Positions 34,884 to 44,251 of a stretch of 64,000 bases of DNA are shown here, piece by piece. The notes below the pieces were generated by a model that was given only the letters and a program-made list of their open reading frames with translations, did no database searches and was not told the DNA's origin. Location of the stretch: contig NZ_CP072113.1 of NCBI RefSeq assembly GCF_017654605.1, positions 62,001 to 126,000 on the forward strand, written 5' to 3'. The stretch comes from Yimella sp. cx-51 (GTDB lineage Bacteria > Actinomycetota > Actinomycetes > Actinomycetales > Dermatophilaceae). Every line of letters starts with the position of its first letter. Within the stretch, counting starts at the first letter, position 1. The position numbers and the translations under genes are program-made.

Positions 34884-35023
34884 GTGCGACCCGAGAATCC
34901 CTGAGCGCCGACCGCGAAAGCGCGGCTCACCGACCCGGCTGACCGACTGCCTATTCGCAGGCCGAGGACGAGCGCTTGCGGTCCGGGGTGCTTCCGTCAG
35001 GTCGCGTCTTGCTGCCCAGGCCA

Positions 35024-35092
35024 CATCTTGCTCGCCAGGTCGCCGCTGGTGCCGCTGGCGGCGCAAGACATGGTCCGGGCAGCAAGACACCG
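35024..35092 (+). repeat. 69-bp direct repeat, unit 1
   Basis: Starts CATCTTGCTCGCCAGG and ends GGGCAGCAAGAC plus ACCG. Nine differences from unit 2 at 35190-35258. It contains internal complementary pieces (CTTGC and GCAAG), so each unit may fold. Confidence 0.75.
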
Positions 35093-35189
35093 CGGGGGAG
35101 CAAGGCGCGAGTAGGGCAGCAGGGCGCGACTCGGGGATCAAGACGTGGTCGGCGTGGTCGGGCGCGGTCAGGTCTGGTGCTCCAGGCCG

Positions 35190-35258
35190 CATCTTGCTCG
35201 CCAGGCCGTCCCTGGTGCCGCTTGCAGCGCAAGACACAGTTCGGGCAGCAAGACGCCG
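35190..35258 (+). repeat. 69-bp direct repeat, unit 2
   Basis: Second copy, 166 bp after unit 1 start, ending 9 bp before the surviving part of rbsB. The divergence between units suggests an old duplication. Confidence 0.75.
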
Positions 35259-35266
35259 TCTGTGCG

Positions 35267-35836
35267 CCATCACCGGCAAGACCCCGGACGCCTTCATCGC
35301 CAGTGACAACGTGGCCGGTGGCAAGCAGGCCGCCGAGGCGCTGAGCAAGGCGATCGGCGGCAAGGGCACGGTCATCGTGCTCGAGGGCATTCCCGGAGCA
35401 TCGGCCACCCGCGACCGCGGCAAGGGCTTCAAGGACGCCGTCGCCGGCATGTCGGGCATCCAGATCGTCGCCAGCCAGACGGCCGGCTTCGACCGAGCCC
35501 AGGGCCTCAACGTCACGAGCAACCTGCTGCAGTCGAACCCCGACATCGTCGGCGTCTACGCGCACAACGACGAGATGGCGCTCGGTGCGATCCAGGCGCT
35601 CGGTGCCAAGGCCGGCAAGCAGGTGAAGGGTGGTCGCCTTCGACGGCACCGACGACGGCCTGGCCGCCATCAAGAAGGGGACGCTGGCCGCCACCATCGC
35701 CCAGCAGCCCAAGGAGCTGGGTAAGCGCGCCGTCGAGAACGCCGCGAAGATCCTCAAGGGCGAGAAGGTGCCGGCCACCACTCCGGTGCCGGTCAAGACG
35801 GTCACCTCGGACAACGTGGCTGAATTCGCCGGCTGA
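35267..35836 (+). pseudogene. rbsB relic: ribose ABC-transporter substrate-binding protein, truncated and frameshifted
   Basis: The first frame (35267 to about 35630) encodes the C-terminal lobe of a periplasmic sugar-binding protein (ITGKTPDAFIASDN, then NPDIVGVYAHNDEMALGAIQ). One base is missing near 35630, and the next frame continues [20 protein letters not shown] to [13 protein letters not shown] and the stop. The first 100-150 residues, with the signal peptide, are gone, replaced by repeats. Family: RbsB-type ribose/allose-binding proteins. Confidence 0.88.
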
Positions 35837-35838
35837 GC

Positions 35839-36075
35839 GTGATGACCTTGAGTGCAGCTAGTTCTGATCGGGTGCTTGTTGTCGGTTCGACCAATGCCGA
35901 CCTGACGGTGACTGTCGAGCGATTCCCCGGGCCGGGCGAGACTCTGCACGCCAGCGACTTCGCGATCCGGCCGGGTGGCAAGGGTGCCAATCAGGCGCTC
36001 GCTGCCGCCCGGTCGGGCGCGGCGCGGCCGTCACCTTCGTCGGCGCGGTCGGTGACGACGACAACGGGCGAATCG
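35839..36075 (+). pseudogene. rbsK relic: N-terminal fragment of ribokinase
   Basis: Starts at GTG 35839 or ATG 35842, just after the rbsB stop, and reads VLVVGSTNADLTVTVERFPG, then GETLHA and RPGGKGANQALAAARSGA, the ribokinase substrate-binding N-terminus. A frameshift near 36015-36025 moves the continuing homology (VTFVGAVGDDDNGR) to another frame, and all the rest of the kinase (ATP site, GAGD motif) is deleted; rbsD sequence follows at once. Confidence 0.85.
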
Positions 36076-36076
36076 C

Positions 36077-36409
36077 GTGGCCGACTGCGGTTTGCCGCTG
36101 CCGGACGGCGTCCCCGTCGTCGACCTCGCCTTGGTGCGCGGCGTGCCGAGCTTCGAGCAAGTAGTGAACGCGCTGTGTGACGAGCTGGTGGTCGAGAGTG
36201 CAGTCATGGCCGCCGAACCCGACGATACGCAGCCGCATGTCGTCGTCAGATCACGTATTGATGCACCGGAGTTGGTGTCGCACGAGGAGTTCAAGCAGCT
36301 GAGCGCGGCGGCGAAACTCATCGTCCGCACCGGCGCGACCACGCCCTACGCGAACGTCGCCCTGCGCTACAAACGCCGCGAACCTACTGGTTATCCGCGA
36401 ACCTACTGA
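36077..36409 (+). pseudogene. rbsD relic: D-ribose pyranase lacking its N-terminus and normal end
   Basis: Reads ADCGLPLPDGVPVVDLALVR, then GVPSFEQVVNALCDELVVE, and later HEEFKQLSAAAKLIVRTGAT and PYANVALR. This aligns with RbsD from about residue 25 to near the C-terminus. The N-terminal part with the catalytic His is missing, and the last residues read into the repeat at 36377. The deletion fusing rbsK' to 'rbsD shows the locus is decayed, so the strain probably cannot use this ribose system. Confidence 0.85.
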
Positions 36410-36449
36410 GTACAGCCAGTAGGTTCACGAACAATCAGTAGGTTCGCGG
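36377..36449. repeat. Four-arm inverted repeat at the end of the ribose relic
   Basis: Two direct copies of CGCGAACCTACTG (36377-36389, 36396-36408) are followed by two inverted copies, CAGTAGGTTCACG (36417-36429) and CAGTAGGTTCGCG (36436-36448). Nested or alternative hairpins can form. It sits between two convergent transcription units and could serve as a terminator, though four arms are unusual for that. Confidence 0.8.
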
Positions 36450-36467
36450 GCTTAGAGCGTTAGATGC

Positions 36468-37964
36468 TCAGAACGAGCTGGTCGACGGCCGACTTGCCCG
36501 ACGCGGGCCGCGGCGCGATCCGCCACCCGACTCGCTGGTGTACGCCGGACGTCCGCCCTGGCTGCCACGCGAGGGACGTGCCGCGTCGCTCTTGGGTGCA
36601 GAGTTGCGACCGCCGCGGTTGCCCGGAGCCGACTGGCCCGAACGACCGCCACTGCCGCCCTGGCCAGAGCGACCGGCCGAGCTGCCCTGGCCGTTGCGAC
36701 CACGGCCACGACCGCCGCCACCACTCGGACGCGGCTTGCCGCCACCGGTCTGCTGCTGCGGGGCCTGCGGCACCAATGAGGCCGCACCTTCGACGAACGA
36801 GCGCTCGCCGGGGGCGAGGTCGGTCAGCAACGGGTGCTTGGAGTCGACGCGGGTGAGCTTGGGCTTGATGCCGGCGGCGCGGGTGAGGTCGCGGACGTCC
36901 TTCTGCTGCTCGTCGAGCATCAGCGTGACGACCGTGCCTGCGGCGCCGGCGCGGGCGGTGCGGCCCGAACGGTGCAAGTAGGCCTTGTGCTCGGCCGGCG
37001 GGTCGGCGTGGATCACCAGCGAGACGTCGTCCACGTGGATGCCGCGGGCGGCGATGTCGGTGGCGACGAGGGTGCGCACGGTGCCGCTGTGGAAGGCGTC
37101 CATGTTGCGCACGCGGGCGTTCTGGCTGAGGTTGCCGTGCAGGTCGACTGCCGGAACTCCTTGTGCCACAAGCTGCTTGGCCAACTTCTTGGCGCCGTGC
37201 TTCGTGCGGGTGAAGACGACGGTTCGGCCGGGCGCGGCGGTGAGGTCGACCAGCACGGGGAGGCGGTCGTCCTTGGCGACGTGGAGCACGTGGTGGTCCA
37301 TCGTCGAGACCGGCGACTGCGCACTGTCGGCGTGGTGGGTGACCGGGTTCGACAGGTAACGCTTCACCAGCACGTCGATGCCGCGGTCGAGGGTGGCGGA
37401 GAAGAGCAGGCGCTGACCGTTGAGCGGGGTGCGGTCGAGGATGCGCTTGACGACCGGCAGGAAGCCGAGGTCGGCCATGTGGTCGGCCTCGTCGAGCACG
37501 GTGATCTCGACGGCGCTGAGGTCGCAAAGTCCTTGGGAGACAAGGTCTTCCAAGCGTCCGGGGCAAGCGATCGCGACGTCGATGCCGCGGGCCAGGGCGT
37601 TGGCCTGGGGGTTCTGACCGACGCCACCGAAGATGGTCTGGGTGCGCAGGCCAGCGACGTCAGCCAGCGGCTTCAGCGCGGCTTCGATCTGGCCGACCAG
37701 TTCACGGGTCGGGGCCAGGATCAGCGCGCGAGGACGCTTGGGCATACGCCGCGAGTCGGACGACTGCAGGCGGGCCACCAGGGGCAGCAGGAACGCGTAG
37801 GTCTTGCCCGAGCCAGTGCGGCCGCGGCCGAGCACGTCACGTCCGGAAAGCGAATCGGGAAGGGTCACGGCTTGGATGGGAGTGGGTTCGGTGATGCCCT
37901 GGTCGGACAGCACGCGGGTGAGCGAGTTAGGCACACCAATGGACGCAAAAGCGTTGGAAGACAA
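36468..37964 (-). CDS. DEAD-box RNA helicase (RhlE/CsdA-like)
   Basis: 498 residues from TTG 37964, preceded at normal distance by CGGAG; an open frame reaches GTG 38060, but the extra residues look like leader sequence. Motifs: Q (GITEPTPIQ), I (GRTGSGKT), II (LDEADHM), III (FSATL), VI (HRSGRTARAG). The tail after about residue 400 is Gly/Arg/Ser/Gln-rich (GGGGRGRGRNGQGSSAGRSG), a disordered RNA-binding tail. Involved in ribosome assembly or cold-shock RNA remodelling by family. The roughly 100-bp 5' region may be a regulated leader as in other cold-shock helicases (inference). Confidence 0.93.
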   Translation of the reverse strand: MSSNAFASIGVPNSLTRVLSDQGITEPTPIQAVTLPDSLSGRDVLGRGRTGSGKTYAFLLPLVARLQSSDSRRMPKRPRALILAPTRELVGQIEAALKPLADVAGLRTQTIFGGVGQNPQANALARGIDVAIACPGRLEDLVSQGLCDLSAVEITVLDEADHMADLGFLPVVKRILDRTPLNGQRLLFSATLDRGIDVLVKRYLSNPVTHHADSAQSPVSTMDHHVLHVAKDDRLPVLVDLTAAPGRTVVFTRTKHGAKKLAKQLVAQGVPAVDLHGNLSQNARVRNMDAFHSGTVRTLVATDIAARGIHVDDVSLVIHADPPAEHKAYLHRSGRTARAGAAGTVVTLMLDEQQKDVRDLTRAAGIKPKLTRVDSKHPLLTDLAPGERSFVEGAASLVPQAPQQQTGGGKPRPSGGGGRGRGRNGQGSSAGRSGQGGSGGRSGQSAPGNRGGRNSAPKSDAARPSRGSQGGRPAYTSESGGGSRRGPRRASRPSTSSF

Positions 37965-38170
37965 AGAAAACTCCGTTGAAAGGCGGGTGTCTCGCCGGGG
38001 GCTCGTCCGATGAGCTCGAAGCAGTTTTCGGACGGCACATGAAGGGCTGAACCACTTCACATCACCATGCGGCCCGAGGCAAGACTCGGCGGAGCCGCTG
38101 ACGGCAACGGTAGTGGGTGGCAGGCCCGATCACCTACTCGTACGGGTGTGATCCATGACTCGTCGCCCGA

Positions 38171-38914
38171 TCAGGACGCCGGCAGCAGCGTGCCGCGCAG
38201 CACGTCCCAGTTGTTGGTGATCAGCCACAGACCCACCAGCGCGAACACCCAGGCCAGGGTTTCGCCGGCGTTGCGCGACAGCCAGTCGTCCACCGTGCGC
38301 AGCATCGGCAGCACCCGATCGTTGAGGCCGATGCGCAGCGCCAGCAGCACGAGGGCCGGCGTGATCATGAGAAGTCCGTAACCGGCGAGCGTGGCGATAC
38401 CGGCACCTGGTGAGAGTTCGGCGGCGGTGAGCAGTCCGATGGCGGCGAGATAGGGCAGCATGCTCGCGGCTTCGACGCCGGCGGCCAGCACGGCCAGGCC
38501 GCTCACGGCGCCCGGGCCAGCGCTGCCGTCCGCGATCGCTTCCCGACGCCGCGCCAGCCGTCCCGGACCACGCGCCTGTTTGCGAGCACGCTTGCGCTCC
38601 TTGCCCTCCTTGGTCCACGGCTCGACGGTGACCCCGAGGATGAGCAGCACGACACCAGCGACGAGCGCGATCCACCGCGCCGCGGAGGAGTCCGAGAGAG
38701 ACGCGAACTGATCGCGCAGCGACTGCGCGCCGAGGAAGAGCGCGACGCCGAGCGCGAAGTAGAAGGTGGCGACCGAGCCGAGGAAGAGCAGAATGCGGCC
38801 GGGCTTCACCCGCTTGGGCGTGGCCATGAACCACACCGGGATGGCGAGCGTCGCGAAGCTCGTGCTGTCGATCAGTGCGAGTGCGGCGAGCGGGAGCAGC
38901 AGGGCGAGTTCCAT
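38171..38914 (-). CDS. GAP/Sap-family integral membrane protein
   Basis: 247 residues from ATG 38914. Six predicted membrane helices (LLLPLAALALIDSTSFATLA, LFLGSVATFYFALGVALFLG, WIALVAGVVLLILGV, then three after a basic loop KERKRARKQAR). The family (GAP, related to LysE exporters) includes Mycobacterium Sap, which moves sulfolipid precursors; a lipid or peptidoglycolipid export role is by family only. Monocistronic. Confidence 0.82.
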   Translation of the reverse strand: MELALLLPLAALALIDSTSFATLAIPVWFMATPKRVKPGRILLFLGSVATFYFALGVALFLGAQSLRDQFASLSDSSAARWIALVAGVVLLILGVTVEPWTKEGKERKRARKQARGPGRLARRREAIADGSAGPGAVSGLAVLAAGVEAASMLPYLAAIGLLTAAELSPGAGIATLAGYGLLMITPALVLLALRIGLNDRVLPMLRTVDDWLSRNAGETLAWVFALVGLWLITNNWDVLRGTLLPAS

Positions 38915-39035
38915 GCGTCCACTCTGCTTCGGACGTCCGCCCCGGCGCATCGGCCGAGGGTCGACGCCCACCCCCTACCGAAGTAGGTGTCCTCTGTAAA
39001 CCGGGGACGATGCACCGCGGTCTGCAGAGCGTCCT

Positions 39036-39130
39036 GAGCAGAAACGCGGCCCTTACTGACAGACGCGCTAGCTGCAACTGCCGCGTCCGCGAACAAGGGC
39101 CGCGTTTGCTGCTGGAGGGGCCGCGTTTGC
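39036..39130 (-). repeat. 95-bp structured repeat, copy 2 (inverted relative to copy 1)
   Basis: On the minus strand it starts GCAAACGCGGCCCCTCCAGC and follows copy 1 (14736-14830) base for base, without gaps, through the inner stem-loop and the closing GGGCCGCGTTT. Several changes in the inner stem keep G-C or G-T pairing. It lies 26 bp past the gdhA stop and could act as its terminator. Confidence 0.8.
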
Positions 39131-39156
39131 AAGGGCGTCCCAGCGGGAGGTCGAAC

Positions 39157-40557
<1,401 letters not shown>

Positions 40558-40643
40558 TCACGCCAAGGTTCGACAAGCCGTTGCTGCGGCCGGCGCGCGG
40601 GTGTGTGCTGGCACGACAGGTAACGACGACGAAGGGCGAGACC

Positions 40644-41159
40644 ATGACCGACGACAAGAGCAGGCCCGACCCCGCACAGGGCCCGGCGCAGGACGTCCCG
40701 ACCTTCGTGGAGCTGGTGAAGGGCGAGCGCACCTGCATGTTCACCTCGCTCGATTCCGGCGGCACGATCATCAGCCGTCCGATGGCGGTGCAGCACGTGG
40801 ACGACGACGGCACGCTGTGGTTCATGGCCTTCGCCGACTCCCCGAAGATCGACCAGCTCGCCGCTCACCCGCAGGTCAACCTCGCCTTCGTGTCGGGCAG
40901 TTCGTGGGTGTCGGCGAGCGGTACCGGAGAATTGGTGGACGACGTCGCCAAGAAGAAGGAACTGTGGAACCCGTTCGCCGAGGCGTGGTTCCAGCGCGAG
41001 CCCGAGAGCCCCGAGGTGGCGTTGATCCGCGTGCGCGTGACCGGCGGCGAGTACTGGGATTCGCCGAGCAAGCCGGCGCAGTTGTTCGGCATGGTCAAGG
41101 CAGCTGTCACCAAGGACCGCCCGGACGACGGTGAGAACGCCAAGCTTGACCTCGCCTGA
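40644..41159 (+). CDS. Pyridoxamine 5'-phosphate oxidase-fold protein (general stress 26-like)
   Basis: 171 residues from ATG 40644, behind GAAGGGCGAG. Split-barrel flavin/F420-binding fold: ERTCMFTSLDSGGTIISRPM, then LWFMAFADSPKIDQL and ASGTGELVDD. The family includes B. subtilis GS26-like proteins that bind FMN or FAD with unclear substrates. Short enough to be complete, and it ends at a hairpin. Confidence 0.85.
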   Translation: MTDDKSRPDPAQGPAQDVPTFVELVKGERTCMFTSLDSGGTIISRPMAVQHVDDDGTLWFMAFADSPKIDQLAAHPQVNLAFVSGSSWVSASGTGELVDDVAKKKELWNPFAEAWFQREPESPEVALIRVRVTGGEYWDSPSKPAQLFGMVKAAVTKDRPDDGENAKLDLA

Positions 41160-41168
41160 GGCGATGTA

Positions 41169-41204
41169 GGCGAGCTGGCCGGGATATTTCTCGGTCAGCT
41201 CGCC
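41169..41204. terminator. Bidirectional hairpin between PPOX gene and pRiA4b pseudogene
   Basis: GGCGAGCTG (41169-41177) pairs with CAGCTCGCC (41196-41204), extended by CCG/CGG inside, around an AT-rich loop. It overlaps the last codons of the leftward pseudogene. Confidence 0.7.
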
Positions 41205-42716
41205 AGCACGGCGAGCCGGGCGAGATGTCGGACGCCTCCGCCCTGGGGGAGGCCGTAGTTCCGGCCTTCGCCTTCGCTTCCGGCCTGCATCATGTCGATC
41301 AGTTGGTAGTAGGCGCGGCCGAGGTCGCCGCGCTCCACCAGGCCGGTGCCAACGCGCCAACCCAGTGTGCTCATCAGTCGCGCGATCTCGTCGCCCAGCG
41401 GGTGGAGGCGGGTGAGGGGCTCGCTGCCCTCCTCCGTGAAGCCGGCGGCGAGGGCAAGCATGGTGAGCGCGCACACGTCACTGTCGAAATCGTCCGGACA
41501 CATGACGAGCGACGCGGCCGCTGCCTTGGCCAGGACGGTTTGGTCACTGGCTGCCTTGCGGCCGAGCGGGGTGAGCACGAGGGCGTCCTTGTGCTTGCGG
41601 ATGAGCTTGCCCTGGGTGCATACCTGACGAATCTTTGAGAGTTCAGGGGTGTTCTGCTCGCGGTTTCCCTTGCCGTAGGGCCAAGCCAATCCGCTTTCGT
41701 GCCAGATCTTTTCGCATGCCGCCGGTGCCATCCAGCCGGCTTTGGTGAGTGGAATCCCGTCGGGTGTCGCCGCGTCGAGCACTGCCTGCCACGGGCGGAG
41801 CGCATGGGTGAGTTCCGCCTCGGTGGGCGTGGGCGCCTGGGAACCCGCGTTCGCGATGCTGAGAATCTGATCGGTTGCGTGTGGCGGACACTTACGGATC
41901 ACCGTGAGCAGGAACGGCGAGGCGAAGACCGTGGGACGACCGCCCGGCCTCCAGTCGATCGGGACTGCCCAGCGTGCTCAATGGTGTCGTTCACCTCGTC
42001 GACATCGAAGGCGTCCGGATCGGTGTTCTCTGGTAGCCATTCCCGATAGTCCTTGAACTCCTTCGGCAGTTGGCGCGGGCCGTCGACCGTCCGCAGCGCG
42101 GCCGCAAGGTCGTTCCAGAAGTAGATACCTCCGACGTCCTCAGGCGGCCAGGCGCCCGCCCCGTCGATGCAGCGCGCTCGGGGTGGTTCTCGGTGGCATT
42201 GCGGATCGACTCGACGACAAGCTTGTGCGTCCAACCGTCGCCGAAGTCGTACTCGTAGTTGATGAACTCACCCTCGGTGCGCAGCACCTGATCGAGCCGG
42301 ACGTCCGTCTCCGGGGTGCCCGCGTCGCCTTCGTCGATGTCGAACTCGGTGACGAAGTAGTTTCCTTGGTGGACGTCTGTGTTCGGCGCCGAGAAGCGAT
42401 GCAGGTGGGAGTTGGTCCAGCCCATCGCCGCCTGCAGGTGGTCATGCACGCGGTCGAGCCGGAGGTCGCCGCGCAGTTCGAGCCGGCGCCAGATCGGTGG
42501 TTCAGATCCGCCTAGGTCGACTCGGACGGTGAGCAGTTGCGGTCGACGTGGTGCAGCAGGCACCTCGACTACTTCGTTCTCGTGGAACTCGAAAGGCGAC
42601 GGCGCGATGCGGTCCATGATCGATCGGAGCTGTCCCATCGGATCGCCGGACGCCATGATCTGCTGCACGAGCGCGTCGATCTCGGGGTTGCCGGATCCGG
42701 GCTTCTTGCGGGCTAT
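41195..42716 (-). pseudogene. pRiA4b ORF-3-family gene with two frameshifts and a lost start
   Basis: The N-terminal pRiA4b ORF-3 domain is clear (LTVRVDLGGSEPPIWRRLEL, then FINYEYDFGDGWTHKLVVES). One base is missing near 42172, after which the frame shift gives CIDGAGAWPPEDVGG, the expected continuation. A second single-base loss near 41971 joins IEHA to WAVPIDWRPGGRPTVFA and the helical C-terminal domain ending at 41195. Restored length is about 490 codons, normal for the family. At the 5' end, ATA at 42716-42714 stands where ATG would give MARKKPGSG; otherwise GTG 42668 must serve. Function of the family is unknown. Confidence 0.8.
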
Positions 42717-42997
42717 GTGTCGATGGAATCACGGTTGGGTCGAGCGCGGTAGCCGTCATCTACAGACCGTCATGCGTGGCGCTGGTACGGGTCGCGACGG
42801 CGGAGTCGATGTGGGCAAATCCTGTCTTCACCCTGATATGACCCAGCGGTGCGACTTGGATGTATGAGTGGGTCGGTAAACCTGCAGATGCGATGTATCT
42901 AGCGGTCGAGTGGCACGAATCAGCCGGGATGCGGTGCAGGCTTGCAGATGCGTGGCATGATCAAGGGGTTGGCGTTCACCAGATGTAGGAGGCTGCA

Positions 42998-43897
42998 ATG
43001 AATCCGGAAGACTTCTTCCGCCCCTGGGAAGCTGTGGCGAACAACTGGCGTGAGGCGCTTGACCATATCGGCTCAATAATCGATATTTCGACGAGCGACC
43101 GGGACTTGGCATGGCGGGGAGTAGCCGACTCGACGTACGCACTACATAGCTCGATCTATCGGAGGATTGCAAAGAAGACTGGGTCATTACCGGATGAAGC
43201 AAGCATCATCGCGTTCGAGCAAGAGCTGCTGAAATCAGCTAGGCGGAAGTGGAGATTTGACAATCAAAGTGCGCTAGAGACATTGGCGCACTTGCAGCAC
43301 TATGGAGGGCCGACGCGACTGCTGGACGTATCCTTTAACCCTCTTGTCGCTCTATGGTTCGCCGTGGAGCAGAAATATGACGAAGAGTTTTCTGCTAAAG
43401 CGGACAAAGATGGTCGAATGTTCGTCTTTGATGTGACCGGAAGGCAGGTTGTTCTGGACAATCGCTGGGGCGGCCGAGATCTGCCGTGGGCGAGCCCGAT
43501 CCCGGGGTGGAGTTCGGAGCTTCCGTATGTATGGCGGCCACCGAGTTACAACGCGAGGATTCCCGCTCAGAACTCAGGTTTTCTGGTTGGTGGTGTCCCG
43601 CAAGTGTTTGCTGGGAGAAACGCTAGGTATAGAAAGGGCCCAGGCGACGGCACGAGCGCTGGAACGTGGTCTATTGACGACGTTCGCCAGTCAACGTCAG
43701 TAACATTGACTATGAATGTGTCAAATCGGGCTCTGCGTCAGACTAGTAAGCCTACGTTCACCTTGAGAATAGCTGCCGAAGCAAAACCGGAGATCAGAGA
43801 GCAACTTGAGAAGCGATACGGGTTCAACTCGGCATCGATATACCCGGATCTATACGGCTTGGCGCAGTATGGTGCGAACGGAATCGATGCTTCCTAG
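42998..43897 (+). CDS. FRG-domain protein
   Basis: 299 residues, ATG behind AGGAGG. The FRG domain is named for its conserved Phe-Arg-Gly-like core; here LAWRGVADSTYALHSSIYRR, and further LQHYGGPTRLLDVSFNPLVA. The base composition is visibly lower in GC than the rest of the window, with AGA/ATA and other rare codons, so it was probably acquired recently. FRG genes often lie in defence islands or prophages, but their biochemical activity is not established. No partner gene is coupled to it. Confidence 0.85.
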   Translation: MNPEDFFRPWEAVANNWREALDHIGSIIDISTSDRDLAWRGVADSTYALHSSIYRRIAKKTGSLPDEASIIAFEQELLKSARRKWRFDNQSALETLAHLQHYGGPTRLLDVSFNPLVALWFAVEQKYDEEFSAKADKDGRMFVFDVTGRQVVLDNRWGGRDLPWASPIPGWSSELPYVWRPPSYNARIPAQNSGFLVGGVPQVFAGRNARYRKGPGDGTSAGTWSIDDVRQSTSVTLTMNVSNRALRQTSKPTFTLRIAAEAKPEIREQLEKRYGFNSASIYPDLYGLAQYGANGIDAS

Positions 43898-44251
43898 ACT
43901 GAGACTGGGCTGCCGTCTTCCCAACGTTCACAAATCAAGCTTTTCTGAGGAGTGTCACTCCGTCGGGTTAAGTACGAGGTATCTTGCTCTTCGGTGATGT
44001 TTCGCGGCTTAGGTTGGTTGCAGCGGATCCAGAGTCCGCCCGTTGTACGGGCGCGTGCCATTGCTTTAAACATGCCGGTTCTTGTCCGGTGCGGAAGCTA
44101 TCGGGACGTCCTGCGCGCGCGCCGTGACGGTCCAGGAGAGTGTTGAGCGACCCGAACCGGGAAGTCACGCTGCCGCAGATTCCTGCAGTGTTTACCCGAC
44201 AATGAGCCGGTTGGCCTTCGGGGTCGTCTTCAGTCGCGTCTATAGACTCAT
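43898..44251. other. Intergenic stretch after the FRG gene
   Basis: 354 bp of mixed, lower-GC sequence. A short hairpin CGCCCG/CGGGCG at 44037-44053 might be a terminator. No convincing gene or RNA was found; the composition suggests it came with the FRG gene. Confidence 0.5.

Larger units (their letters stand above)
34884..35266. other. Non-coding, repeat-bearing stretch before the ribose-operon relic
   Basis: 383 bp without a credible gene. Begins with a weak hairpin (GAGC ... GCTC, 34903-34928) that may end the dioxygenase operon. The rest consists of reiterated CTTGCTSCCCAGG/GCAAGAC units, including two 69-bp direct repeats listed separately. It replaces the missing 5' half of rbsB. Confidence 0.6.

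Noticed and set aside
34683-35546. Minus-strand frame across the 69-bp repeats and rbsB relic
   Set aside because: Repeat-driven low-complexity protein, antisense to clear rbsB homology.
36377-36449. CRISPR array
   Set aside because: Only four short units, two inverted, with 6-8-base spacers; no cas genes.
38872-39132. Reading frame through structured repeat copy 2
   Set aside because: Its resemblance to a frame through copy 1 comes from the shared repeat DNA; neither has a ribosome site and the changes look structural, not codon-based.
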